Below are positions 30,216 to 39,536 of a stretch of 64,000 nt of DNA, piece after piece (position 1 is the stretch's first letter; every line of letters starts with the position of its first letter). The translations under genes were made by a program, and so were the position numbers. The notes beneath the pieces are model-generated. The model saw only the letters and a list, made by a program, of their open reading frames with translations, was not told the DNA's origin and made no database searches. Source of the DNA: Paenibacillus xerothermodurans (GTDB lineage: Bacteria > Bacillota > Bacilli > Paenibacillales > NBRC-103111); NCBI RefSeq assembly GCF_002220865.2, contig NZ_NHRJ02000016.1, forward strand, positions 11 through 64,010, given 5' to 3'.

Positions 30216-31541
30216 ATGGACTTATTTTCATTGGCCGCCGAACAGAGCGGGCAGGGTAAACTGCTCGCCGATCGGATGCGGCCGGCTACACTGGATGAGT
30301 ATATCGGACAAGAGCATATTGTCGGGCGAGGCAGACTTCTCCGCCGGGCGATCGAGGCTGATCAAGTCAGCTCCATCCTGCTTTATGGGCCTCCGGGCAC
30401 GGGAAAGACAACGTTGGCAAACATTATTTCCCGTGCTACTCAAGGGGAATACGTGAAGCTCAACGCGGTTGACGCAACCGTCAAGGATGTCCGGGAAGTG
30501 ATTGAGCAAGCGAAAAATAACAAAGAGCTGTATGGCCGCAAGACAATTTTATTTCTTGACGAGGTGCACCGGTTCAACACGTCGAGGCAGGATGCGCTGC
30601 TGCCAGCTGTGGAGCAAGGGATCATCGTGTTTATAGGAGCAACGACTGAGAACCCGTTCCACCACGTGAACGGGGCGCTCCTCTCGCGCTCAACGCTCTT
30701 CGAGCTGCACGCGCTCACGCACGAGCATTCGCTCACGGCCTTGCGCCGCGCGCTCACCGACCGCGACCGCGGCCTCGGGCAGCTGCCGCTGCAGGCCGCG
30801 GACGAAGCTCTCGCGCATATCGCACGCATGGCCGGCGGAGATATCCGCCGCGCGCTCAATGCGCTCGAGCTCGCCGCGCTTACCACCCCGCCCGATGCCG
30901 ACGGGGTGGTGCGCGTCACGCTGGAGGTCGCCGAAGAGTCGATCCGGCGACCTACAGTGAAAGCCGACGAGTCGACGCAGTATGACGTCTTGTCGGCCTT
31001 TCACAAAAGCATTCGCGGCTCGAGCGACGCCGCGCTGCTTTGGTTCCTTTATGCCGTCGAGAAGCTCGGCATGGATCCAATGACCTTCCTGCGGCGGCTG
31101 ATTGTCGCCTGCAGCGAAGATATCGGCCTGGCGAATCCCCAAGCCATGGTCCAATCGGTGACGGCGATGGATGCGTATCATAAGATTGGCTGGCCGGAGT
31201 CCAAGTACGTCATCGCCCAGGCCATTCTGTTCGCCGTCGAAAGCCCCAAATCCAACGCCATCCCAACAGCAATCGGAAACGTGATGGGGGCGCTCGACAT
31301 GCTCGGTGCCGCCGAGGTACCGTTGCATTTGCGTGATGCGCACTATAAAGGCGCGGAAAAACTCGGGCATACCGGCTATTTGTATCCTCACAATTTTCCT
31401 GGGCATTATGTGGAGCAGAATTACCTTCCGGAGCGCTTGAAGGGAAAATATTTTTATGAAGCGACGGAGCAGGGCATGGAGGAGAAAATCGCGCAAAATC
31501 AAGCGCGCAGAAGGAAGCAGGGGCGGCAGGCCAAGGCTTAA
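30216..31541 (+). CDS. rarA: RarA (MgsA), replication-associated recombination ATPase
   Basis: RarA acts at stalled replication forks. The 441-residue AAA+ protein begins MDLFSLAAEQSGQGKLLADRM. It has DEYIGQEHIVG, Walker A GPPGTGKTT, Walker B FLDEVHRFN, sensor IGATTENPFHHVN and the C-terminal tetramerisation part with HYKGAEKLGHTGYLYPHN and NYLPERLKGKYFYE. The SD is weak (AGAGG, 15 nt upstream). The middle of the gene (about 30670-30960) is clearly richer in G+C, with many CGCGC and GCTCGC runs, than the flanking parts. It is the YrvN counterpart. Confidence 0.93.
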   Translation: MDLFSLAAEQSGQGKLLADRMRPATLDEYIGQEHIVGRGRLLRRAIEADQVSSILLYGPPGTGKTTLANIISRATQGEYVKLNAVDATVKDVREVIEQAKNNKELYGRKTILFLDEVHRFNTSRQDALLPAVEQGIIVFIGATTENPFHHVNGALLSRSTLFELHALTHEHSLTALRRALTDRDRGLGQLPLQAADEALAHIARMAGGDIRRALNALELAALTTPPDADGVVRVTLEVAEESIRRPTVKADESTQYDVLSAFHKSIRGSSDAALLWFLYAVEKLGMDPMTFLRRLIVACSEDIGLANPQAMVQSVTAMDAYHKIGWPESKYVIAQAILFAVESPKSNAIPTAIGNVMGALDMLGAAEVPLHLRDAHYKGAEKLGHTGYLYPHNFPGHYVEQNYLPERLKGKYFYEATEQGMEEKIAQNQARRRKQGRQAKA

Positions 31542-31651
31542 CGAGTCAAGTTGGTTCATTTTTCGTCTAATTTAGGCTTTTTTCGCCGTTTATCTCGAAT
31601 GGTTCATGCTTTTTTGCCCCGGCAACCGTATTTTTATGCATAGACCTCAAT

Positions 31652-31679
31652 TTGACTGTATAACTTATTAATATATAAT
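31652..31679 (+). promoter_or_regulatory. Sigma-A promoter of the CNNM-type gene
   Basis: TTGACT at 31652-31657 and TATAAT at 31674-31679 are separated by 16 bp in an AT-rich region. Confidence 0.65.
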
Positions 31680-31738
31680 TCATATATAATATACTAATTA
31701 GTCTGACTTTTTACCGAAGTCAACAAAATTGGAAACCT

Positions 31739-31787
31739 AAGGGAGGTGTACCCTATTCACTTCTACCTGAGGCGAATAGGAAATTAA
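31739..31787 (+). promoter_or_regulatory. SD-like element and hairpin in front of a TTG start
   Basis: AAGGGAGGTG at 31739-31748 is an excellent SD but lies about 40 nt from the TTG. CCTATTC and GAATAGG (31752-31758 and 31774-31780) form a 7-bp hairpin between them. A weaker AGGA directly before the TTG overlaps the right arm, so the hairpin could hide it. Confidence 0.4.
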
Positions 31788-33128
31788 TTGGATAGTGACC
31801 CGTTACCGATGCTTTTGAATTTAAGTTTAGTGTTGTTTTTGGTGTTATTGAACGGTTTTTTCGTGGCAGCCGAGTTTGCCATGGTCAAAGTCCGCAACAG
31901 CCGTATCGACATGCTGGCGCAGGAAGGAAACCGTAACGCCAAATTCGCCAAAACGATCATGGGCAACATGAATGCTTACTTGTCAGCCTGCCAGTTGGGC
32001 ATTACGTTAGCATCCTTGGGACTCGGTTGGCTTGGTGAACCCGCAATTGCTGAACTGCTTAAGCCGGTGCTGCAGCCGCTACAATTGCCTGAAGCGATCA
32101 TCCATACAATCTCGTTTGTGATCGCCTTTAGTCTGATAACCACCTTTCACATCACGCTTGGCGAGCAGTTTCCTAAAACATACGCGATTCGTATGTCTGA
32201 AAAAGTTACTCTGCTGTCGTCGGGACCGTTAATACTTTTTTACAAAACGATGTATCCGTTTATTTGGTTCTTGAACGGCGCCTCCAACTGGCTGCTACGA
32301 AAGGCGGGGATCGAGCCCGCTGATGAACACATCGAGGCTCACACCGAAGAGGAAATTCGCGTGCTGATGAAAGAAAGCAACAAAAGCGGACTTATTGATA
32401 ATACTGAATTGACATTGATGGACAATATATTTGATTTTACTGAAACGAACGCACGAGAAATTATGATTCCGAGAACAGATATGGTGTGCCTTTATTCCAA
32501 TATGTCTTACGAAGAAAATCGTGTGATCGCTGTCACCGAAATGCATACCCGTTATCCCGTTTGCGATCCGGATAAGGATAACATCATCGGTTTCGTTCAT
32601 ATCAAAGACCTGTTAAAATCCGACCGCGGGGTAGACGATATCAATAGCATCATTCGTCCGATCACGAAAGTGCCCGAATCGATGCAAATTAGCGCATTGC
32701 TGAAGCTCATGCAAAAGAAGAAAACGCAAATGGCGCTGCTGATCGATGAATTCGGCGGTACGTCAGGCCTGGTCACTTTCGAAGACATCATCGAAGAGAT
32801 AGTCGGCGAGGTGCAGGATGAGTTCGACGAAGAGCGCCCGCAGATAGAGAAGAAGGACGAGAATACGCATTCCATTGACGGTAGGATGTTGATTGAGGAG
32901 GTCAACAGCTATTTCGGGTTCGAGATTGAGTCCGATGACTACGATACGATCGGTGGGTGGGTTTACTCGCAGGTCGAAATACCGCCGAAGAAGCACCAGC
33001 GTATCAATTATGACGGCAAGTTCGAATTCATTATCATTGAGACGGATCAGCTGCGTATATCGCGCATTCTGGTGAAGAAGCTCGGCGAAAAAGTCGAGCT
33101 GCCTATGGTTGAGTCAATCAGCGTATAG
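31788..33128 (+). CDS. CNNM/CorC-type (hemolysin C family) membrane protein with CBS pair
   Basis: The 446-residue protein has the four-helix DUF21/CNNM membrane domain (residues 1 to about 190, with NGFFVAAEFAMVKVRNSRI and LGLGWLGEPAIAELL), a CBS pair (REIMIPRTDMVCLY, TRYPVCDPDKDNIIGFVHIKD, MALLIDEFGGTSGLVTFEDI) and a C-terminal CorC/HlyC domain (DGRMLIEEVNSYF). Relatives are implicated in Mg2+ or Co2+ efflux; true hemolysin activity is unlikely. An in-frame TAA immediately before TTG 31788 rules out a longer start. It is an extra gene compared with B. subtilis order. Confidence 0.88.
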   Translation: MDSDPLPMLLNLSLVLFLVLLNGFFVAAEFAMVKVRNSRIDMLAQEGNRNAKFAKTIMGNMNAYLSACQLGITLASLGLGWLGEPAIAELLKPVLQPLQLPEAIIHTISFVIAFSLITTFHITLGEQFPKTYAIRMSEKVTLLSSGPLILFYKTMYPFIWFLNGASNWLLRKAGIEPADEHIEAHTEEEIRVLMKESNKSGLIDNTELTLMDNIFDFTETNAREIMIPRTDMVCLYSNMSYEENRVIAVTEMHTRYPVCDPDKDNIIGFVHIKDLLKSDRGVDDINSIIRPITKVPESMQISALLKLMQKKKTQMALLIDEFGGTSGLVTFEDIIEEIVGEVQDEFDEERPQIEKKDENTHSIDGRMLIEEVNSYFGFEIESDDYDTIGGWVYSQVEIPPKKHQRINYDGKFEFIIIETDQLRISRILVKKLGEKVELPMVESISV

Positions 33129-33142
33129 CGTTCGAGCAAACA

Positions 33143-33184
33143 AAAAAAACCATCCATTCGCTGCAGCGAAGGATGGTTTTTTGC
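33143..33184. terminator. Bidirectional terminator between the CNNM gene and mnmA
   Basis: AAAAAACCATCC pairs with GGATGGTTTTTT, enclosing a TTCG-CTGCAG-CGAA inner stem. Both flanks carry A/T tracts, and the two genes converge here. Confidence 0.85.
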
Positions 33185-33281
33185 GTTGCAGTTAGTATTT
33201 GGCTGTGAGCGCATTGCATTGCGCGGCAAGTGTTGGGCGTATCTGATTGGCCCTTTACTCAGCTCACCGGCAGCTATTGGC

Positions 33282-34415
<1,134 letters not shown>

Positions 34416-34546
34416 TTATTATACTACGGTTTCCGCAATAATAAAATATTTTGATATTATGCCACTGCTTTTCTCCCAAGATACAATGTTTTATGATAAC
34501 ATAGAAACAATATACAAATGTATGAAATGTAAACGAGGTGCTTTTC

Positions 34547-34966
34547 TTGAAAATCTCTACCAAAGGCCGCTACGGATTAACCATCATGATGGAATTGGCA
34601 ACCAGATACGGAGAAGGCCCCACCTCTCTAAAAAGTATCGCTGAAAAACATCAGCTCTCGGAGCATTATCTGGAACAGCTGGTTGCTCCCCTTCGTAATG
34701 CCGGATTGGTCAAAAGTATTCGCGGCGCTTACGGAGGATATATTCTATCGCAGCTGCCGGAGCAAATATCGGCCGGTGATGTGATTCGCGTTCTGGAAGG
34801 GCCAATCAGTCCGGTCGATTTTACGGAAGAAGACGATCCTGCCAAACGCGATTTGTGGATGCGAATTCGTGACAGTATAGCGGCGGTGCTGGATTCGACC
34901 ACGCTCAAAGATTTAATCAGCTTTCAGGATCAAGGTCAACAGGACAGCTACATGTTCTACATTTAA
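34547..34966 (+). CDS. cymR: CymR, Rrf2-family repressor of cysteine metabolism
   Basis: CymR represses sulfur and cysteine uptake genes together with CysK in B. subtilis. The 139-residue protein begins MKISTKGRYGLTIMMELA, continues with PTSLKSIAEKHQLSEHYLEQ and IRGAYGGYIL, and ends DSYMFYI, nearly matching B. subtilis CymR along its length. It lacks the three Fe-S cysteines of IscR, as expected for CymR. TTG 34547 has GAGGTG at 6 nt; the GTG at 34538 is part of that SD. It is followed 16 nt downstream by the desulfurase gene. Confidence 0.93.
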   Translation: MKISTKGRYGLTIMMELATRYGEGPTSLKSIAEKHQLSEHYLEQLVAPLRNAGLVKSIRGAYGGYILSQLPEQISAGDVIRVLEGPISPVDFTEEDDPAKRDLWMRIRDSIAAVLDSTTLKDLISFQDQGQQDSYMFYI

Positions 34967-34982
34967 ATTAATGGGAGTCACT

Positions 34983-36128
34983 ATGACAGACATCTACTTC
35001 GATCATGCTGCTACGACACCGGTCCATCCGGAAGTTCTGCAAGCTATGCTTCCCTATTTCACCACGGTTTACGGCAATGCCTCCAGCACGCATGGTTCCG
35101 GCAGACAAGCGCGTGCGGCTACCCTCCATGCTCGGGAAACGATATCACAGTTTATTGGTTGCACACCGAATGAGCTTATTTTCACCAGTGGGGGAACCGA
35201 GAGCGACAACATGGCGCTGTTTGGCGCCGCCGCAGCTGGATCCCACAAAGGCAAACACATCATCACTTCCCAAATTGAACATCATGCGGTTCTGCACGCG
35301 TGTGAGCAACTCGAGAAACGCGGGTATGAAGTGACTTATCTGCCTGTTGATAAAACCGGGCGGATCAAGCTGGAGCACGTGCAGCAAGCTATACGTCCCG
35401 ACACGATATTGATTAGCACCATGTACGCCAACAACGAAGTAGGTACCATACAGCCGATTGACGATATTGGCCTAATGGCCAGAGACAAAGGCATCCTGTT
35501 TCATGTAGACGCTGTGCAAGCGCTCGGGCATGTTCCAATAGATTTAAGCCGGCTGCCGGTGGATTTAATGAGCTTTTCCGCGCATAAGATACAGGGTCCG
35601 AAGGGAATCGGGGCGTTGTATGCCGCCAAGCACGTTAAGCTTGAACCATTGCTGTATGGCGGCAATCAAGAACGCAAACGTCGGGCTGGAACAGAAAATA
35701 CCGCTGCAATAGCGGGCTTCTCAAAGGCCGTGCAAATAATAGATCGCAACACGTATGAAACACGACAAAAATTGGAAAAACTACGTAGTGAAATGGCTGC
35801 GAAGCTGCAACAAGCGTTAGGGCGTGAGCAAGTGGTAATCAACGGTCATCCGGTCGAGCGGGTTCCTCATATACTGAATGTGAGCTTCCCGGGGATTTCT
35901 ACCGAAACTATGCTAATGAATTTAGATCTCGAGGGCATCGCCGCGGCTAGCGGTTCCGCCTGTACCGCCGGGTCGCTCGAAGTCTCACATGTGCTGAAAG
36001 CGATGCGACTGGAGGATGAAATCACGAGATCAGCGATACGTTTTAGCTTTGGACCCAGCAATTCCCTGCAGGAAATTGACAAGGCCGTCGAAAAAATTGC
36101 AACCGTTGTGCAACGCATACGTAATTAG
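34983..36128 (+). CDS. Cysteine desulfurase (IscS/NifS family, YrvO counterpart)
   Basis: This PLP enzyme removes sulfur from cysteine for tRNA thiolation and other uses. The 381 residues begin MTDIYFDHAATTPVHPE. The PLP lysine is in SFSAHKIQGPKGIG, and the catalytic cysteine lies in the short loop ASGSACTAGSLEVSH. ATG 34983 has GGGAGT at 6 nt; the ATG at 34971 lies upstream of that SD. YrvO works with MnmA, which is divergently encoded 0.6 kb away. Coupled to cymR. Confidence 0.93.
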   Translation: MTDIYFDHAATTPVHPEVLQAMLPYFTTVYGNASSTHGSGRQARAATLHARETISQFIGCTPNELIFTSGGTESDNMALFGAAAAGSHKGKHIITSQIEHHAVLHACEQLEKRGYEVTYLPVDKTGRIKLEHVQQAIRPDTILISTMYANNEVGTIQPIDDIGLMARDKGILFHVDAVQALGHVPIDLSRLPVDLMSFSAHKIQGPKGIGALYAAKHVKLEPLLYGGNQERKRRAGTENTAAIAGFSKAVQIIDRNTYETRQKLEKLRSEMAAKLQQALGREQVVINGHPVERVPHILNVSFPGISTETMLMNLDLEGIAAASGSACTAGSLEVSHVLKAMRLEDEITRSAIRFSFGPSNSLQEIDKAVEKIATVVQRIRN

Positions 36129-36179
36129 TGTTAAGCGTGAATTTTACGAATTAGCGCTGCCTTGTGGAGGACATTTCCG

Positions 36180-36701
36180 TTGAAAAAAGCTCGTAATGTG
36201 ATCGGTTTGCCGGTGATTTGTGTGGAAACGGGCAAACAGGTCGGCACGTGCAAAGATCTCTTGCTGGATGAAGAATGGCACATTGAAGCTGTACTGCTGG
36301 AGTCTAGGCATTGGTTCACTCCGACGCACTGCATATTGTGGGAAAATGTCATTGCGCTCGGCGACGATGCCATCACGATTGAAAATGAGGATGCCATCTG
36401 CTACGTCGATGACAGCCGTGAATATACGTCGCTTCTAAATGGCGACCGCAAGGTCAAAGGCATGCCCGTGCTGACCGTGAACGGACAGCAATTAGGCGTG
36501 GTGGACGATGTTTATCTAGACCACGAAATGGGTAAAAATGTAATAGGATATGAGTTGACCGAGGGTTTCATTTCTGATTTAAAGGACGGGCGTAAATGGC
36601 TGCCTCTCCCGGAGACGGTGACGGTAGGAGAAGATGCAATAATCGTACCTGTTCATTGCCACGAATCATTAGAAGAGATCTTCATACAAAAAGAAGAATA
36701 G
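36180..36701 (+). CDS. PRC-barrel domain protein (YrrD counterpart)
   Basis: The 173-residue protein contains two PRC-barrel halves: NVIGLPVICVETGKQVGTCK near the start, and a second around GMPVLTVNGQQLGVVDDVYL. TTG 36180 is preceded by GTGGAGG at 9 nt. YrrD occupies the same place near yrvO and yrrI in B. subtilis. PRC barrels occur in ribosome maturation and photosynthetic proteins; the function of this family is not known. Confidence 0.82.
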   Translation: MKKARNVIGLPVICVETGKQVGTCKDLLLDEEWHIEAVLLESRHWFTPTHCILWENVIALGDDAITIENEDAICYVDDSREYTSLLNGDRKVKGMPVLTVNGQQLGVVDDVYLDHEMGKNVIGYELTEGFISDLKDGRKWLPLPETVTVGEDAIIVPVHCHESLEEIFIQKEE

Positions 36702-36710
36702 GGTGATATA

Positions 36711-36911
36711 ATGCTACGCTGTCCAAATTGCAACTCTAAAGATATAGGCAAAATCGGCTCCCATCAATTCTACTGCTGGGGCTGCTTCATCGAGTTAACC
36801 GTGAATGGAGAGAAAATGTCAGTTTTCCAAGTGGAAGAAGACGGCACGTTGAGCTCTCTGGACGATTTATTCTTTGAAGAGGAAATTGCTCAGGAAGTTC
36901 ATGCCAACTAA
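36711..36911 (+). CDS. Small zinc-ribbon protein of unknown function
   Basis: The 66-residue protein has two knuckles, CPNCNS and CWGC, which would bind one zinc, followed by a short beta region and an acidic tail. AGGGTGAT precedes ATG 36711, 10 nt after the yrrD stop, so the two are co-transcribed. I cannot assign a role. The fold suggests nucleic-acid or protein binding. Confidence 0.7.
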   Translation: MLRCPNCNSKDIGKIGSHQFYCWGCFIELTVNGEKMSVFQVEEDGTLSSLDDLFFEEEIAQEVHAN

Positions 36912-37195
36912 CTGAGTTTCCATTCACTCACACTGCCGTCGCATCGGCTCCAACTGCCTGACAACCGGGTAGGCCGGACACGATGCGGCTTTTTGCGTTT
37001 TTCCAAATGTAATACCTGTGCCTGCGAGAGGCTTATACATTAAATATATTAGAATGCCTGCTGGGATATGCCCCCTCTGCGTTAAAACCGCCCGCAGGAT
37101 TAAGATGGCAAACTTGTACATATACTGTATGAGAGCTTGAGCTTGGCCGGTGAACGGAAGGTTGGGCGGGAATCGCGCATGGGCAGGTGATACGT
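36912..37195 (+). other. Intergenic region with weak terminator-like stem
   Basis: CGCATCG near 36940 pairs with CGATGCG near 36982 across a long loop and is followed by GCTTTTTGCG, a possible terminator for the yrrD unit. The remaining 200 bp carry no recognisable feature. Confidence 0.4.
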
Positions 37196-38266
37196 TTGGA
37201 CTCGTTTTTCAAAAACCGTCTTTTTAATGTCCTCGTCTACATTTTGTTGGGTTTACTGATCATGTTCATGCTGCTGCAGATTAGTCCGATGTTGTCCGCC
37301 ATTTATGACTTTTTGGTGGAGATATTGGCGCCTTTCATCATTGCAATGATTATTTCTTACATGCTGAATCCGGTGGTATCGCTGCTCAATTCAAGAAAGG
37401 TGCCAAGGACGGTAGCGGTGCTCTTGATTTACGCTGTGTTCATCTTGTCCACCACAGTGGTGCTGATGAACATGATTCCGATGCTGATGCGCCAGTTGGA
37501 TGAACTGAATGAACATCTCCCCCAGCTGGCAATGAGGGCCCAAACGCTCGTTGATAATTTGAACAGCTTGTCATTTTTGCCGGACAGTGTGCGAATGGGC
37601 ATTAATCAGTCGTTAGCCAAAATGGAAAATGGCATATCCTTGGCTATTTCCAAGTACATCGACGGCATAGGTACCACAATTAACATGATATTCGTGGCGT
37701 TTATCATCCCGTTCCTCGCATTTTATATACTGAAAGATTTCCAGTTGATCGAAAAAACCGCTCTGGCTATCGTCCCAAAGGTAAAACGCAAACAGGTGAT
37801 TACGCTGCTCATCGATATAGATACGGCGCTCGGCAATTACATCCGCGGGCAGCTGCTGGTATGCGTAATTATCGGACTTTTGGCATACATCGGTTATTGG
37901 CTTATCGGCATGCCCTATGCTCTGCTTTTGGCGTGTTTGGTTGCCGTATTTAATATTATTCCCTATGTTGGGCCCTTCTTCGGCGCGGTGCCAGCGCTTA
38001 TTATGGCATCGACTGTGTCATTGAATATGGTGCTGTTGGTAGCACTGGTGAATACGATATGCCAAATTTTAGAGGGGAACGTGATCTCGCCTCAGGTCGT
38101 CGGACGGTCACTGAAAATGCACCCGCTGCTCATTATTTTCGCTCTGCTCGTTGGAGGCGAATTAGGCGGGATTGTCGGGCTGATTTTGGCAGTCCCCTTT
38201 TTCGCAGTGATGAAAGTGATATTGCAGCATGTTTTTATGTACTATGTACATCGCAGAACTACTTGA
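37196..38266 (+). CDS. AI-2E family transporter (YrrI counterpart)
   Basis: The 356-residue polytopic protein belongs to the AI-2E exporter (TqsA/PerM) family. It has two N-terminal helices, a central soluble stretch (MRQLDELNEHLPQLAMRAQ), FVAFIIPFLAFYILKDF, YIRGQLLVCVIIGLLAYIGY, and a C-terminal ISPQVVGRSLKMHPLLIIF. Some members export autoinducer-2 and others act as Na+/H+ antiporters; the substrate here is unknown. TTG 37196 has AGGTGA at 5 nt; GTG 37187 is the alternative start. YrrI precedes alaS in B. subtilis, but here the iron operon stands between them. Confidence 0.88.
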   Translation: MDSFFKNRLFNVLVYILLGLLIMFMLLQISPMLSAIYDFLVEILAPFIIAMIISYMLNPVVSLLNSRKVPRTVAVLLIYAVFILSTTVVLMNMIPMLMRQLDELNEHLPQLAMRAQTLVDNLNSLSFLPDSVRMGINQSLAKMENGISLAISKYIDGIGTTINMIFVAFIIPFLAFYILKDFQLIEKTALAIVPKVKRKQVITLLIDIDTALGNYIRGQLLVCVIIGLLAYIGYWLIGMPYALLLACLVAVFNIIPYVGPFFGAVPALIMASTVSLNMVLLVALVNTICQILEGNVISPQVVGRSLKMHPLLIIFALLVGGELGGIVGLILAVPFFAVMKVILQHVFMYYVHRRTT

Positions 38267-38281
38267 CAGCTGAACCACGCG

Positions 38282-38311
38282 CCTAGCGGCAGCTTTCCGC
38301 TAGGTTTTTTT
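38282..38311 (+). terminator. Terminator after the AI-2E gene
   Basis: CCTAGCGG and CCGCTAGG form a perfect 8-bp stem with loop CAGCTTT, followed by TTTTTTT. Confidence 0.9.
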
Positions 38312-38354
38312 GTTGTGCGCAGCTAATGCGGCAGCGGATAGATGTCAGTTTGTA

Positions 38355-38383
38355 TTGACAGACAGAAACGGGCATGTTAATTT
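38355..38383 (+). promoter_or_regulatory. Promoter of the iron ABC operon
   Basis: TTGACA at 38355-38360 is followed at 17 bp by TAATTT (38378-38383), which has a TGT extension at 38375-38377. Confidence 0.65.
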
Positions 38384-38394
38384 AGTATCTGGAA

Positions 38395-38409
38395 TGATAA
38401 TCATTATCA
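38395..38409 (+). promoter_or_regulatory. Fur box (perfect 7-1-7)
   Basis: TGATAATCATTATCA matches the Bacillus Fur consensus TGATAATnATTATCA exactly. It lies just after the -10 box, so iron-loaded Fur would block transcription of the operon. Confidence 0.93.
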
Positions 38410-38433
38410 AATAAGAATTCGGGAGTGGTTGAA

Positions 38434-39534
38434 ATGCAACATCGCAAGTTCTCATCTGTTATCATAAGTGCCGTCATGGGCTTGGCTCTGCTCAGTGGAT
38501 GTGCGGGCGGACAATCGGCTCAGCCGTCCAACGGGGCGGGCACTGCGGAGAAAACACCTGAGCAACCGGCAGCGGCAAACAGCCAAGTAGTTAACGTGTA
38601 CACAGCAAGACATTATGCCGCAGATGAGGCGTTGTACAACCAATTTACCGAAAAAACGGGGATTAAGGTCAACGTAGTTAAAGGTAAAGCGGAGGAACTG
38701 ATAGAACGGATCAAACGTGAAGGGGAAAGCACCGAGGCCGATTTGTTCATTACGGTGGACGGCGGTGTTCTGAATAACGCTAAGCAAGCGGGTATTCTGC
38801 AGCCGGCACAATCGGCAGTTATTGATCAGAATGTTCCGAAGCAATACCGTGATACTGACAATCAATGGATAGGATTGGCTACACGTGCTCGTGTGATTGT
38901 ATATGCTAAAGACCGCGTGAAACCAGAACAATTGTCGACCTACGAAGATCTGGCAAGCGACAAGTGGAAAGGCAAACTATTGGTGAACTCTTCCACAGTG
39001 ATGTACAACCAATCTCTATTCGCATCCTTGATCGAGCTGAACGGTGAGCAGAAAGCTGAGGAATGGGCAAAAGGAGTCGCAGCCAACATGGCGCGCGCAC
39101 CGAAAGGCGGCGACCGTGACCAAGCAAAGGCGATCGTAGCGGGCGAAGGCGATGTCGGTATCATGAACACCTATTATGTCGGACTGCTGCTGAACTCCAA
39201 AGATGCGGAAGAAGTGAAGGTAGGCAACAGCATCGGCGTGCACTTCCCGAATCAATCGACAACAGGCACTCATTTGAACATTAGTGGCGCAGGGCTTATC
39301 AAAGATAGTAAAAACAAAGAAAATGCGGTAAAATTGATAGAGTACTTGACCAGCGCTGAAGCACAAACGCAATTATCCAAGGCTAATTTCGAATATCCTG
39401 TCAACCCCGCAGCGACAAAGGCAGAGCTGCTAACACAGTGGGGTGAGTTCAAGCCTCAGCAAATTGACTTTGCCAAACTGGGAACCAATAATGCTAAAGC
39501 TATAGAAATATTCAATAAAGTGGGTTGGAAATAA
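38434..39534 (+). CDS. Iron(III) ABC transporter substrate-binding lipoprotein (FutA/FbpA type)
   Basis: The 366-residue protein has a lipoprotein signal ending in LALLSGC, so it is tethered outside the membrane. The mature part is of the FutA/IdiA type: VNVYTARHYAADEALYNQF near the start and NTYYVGLLLNS, whose paired tyrosines coordinate Fe3+ in this family. ATG 38434 follows GGGAGTGG. It is the first gene of a three-gene operon under a perfect Fur box, so it is expected to be induced by iron starvation. Confidence 0.92.
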   Translation: MQHRKFSSVIISAVMGLALLSGCAGGQSAQPSNGAGTAEKTPEQPAAANSQVVNVYTARHYAADEALYNQFTEKTGIKVNVVKGKAEELIERIKREGESTEADLFITVDGGVLNNAKQAGILQPAQSAVIDQNVPKQYRDTDNQWIGLATRARVIVYAKDRVKPEQLSTYEDLASDKWKGKLLVNSSTVMYNQSLFASLIELNGEQKAEEWAKGVAANMARAPKGGDRDQAKAIVAGEGDVGIMNTYYVGLLLNSKDAEEVKVGNSIGVHFPNQSTTGTHLNISGAGLIKDSKNKENAVKLIEYLTSAEAQTQLSKANFEYPVNPAATKAELLTQWGEFKPQQIDFAKLGTNNAKAIEIFNKVGWK

Positions 39535-39536
39535 GC

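Noticed and set aside
30690-31559. 289-codon minus-strand frame opposite rarA
   Set aside because: High-GC shadow of rarA with no SD; the product is unlike any family I know.
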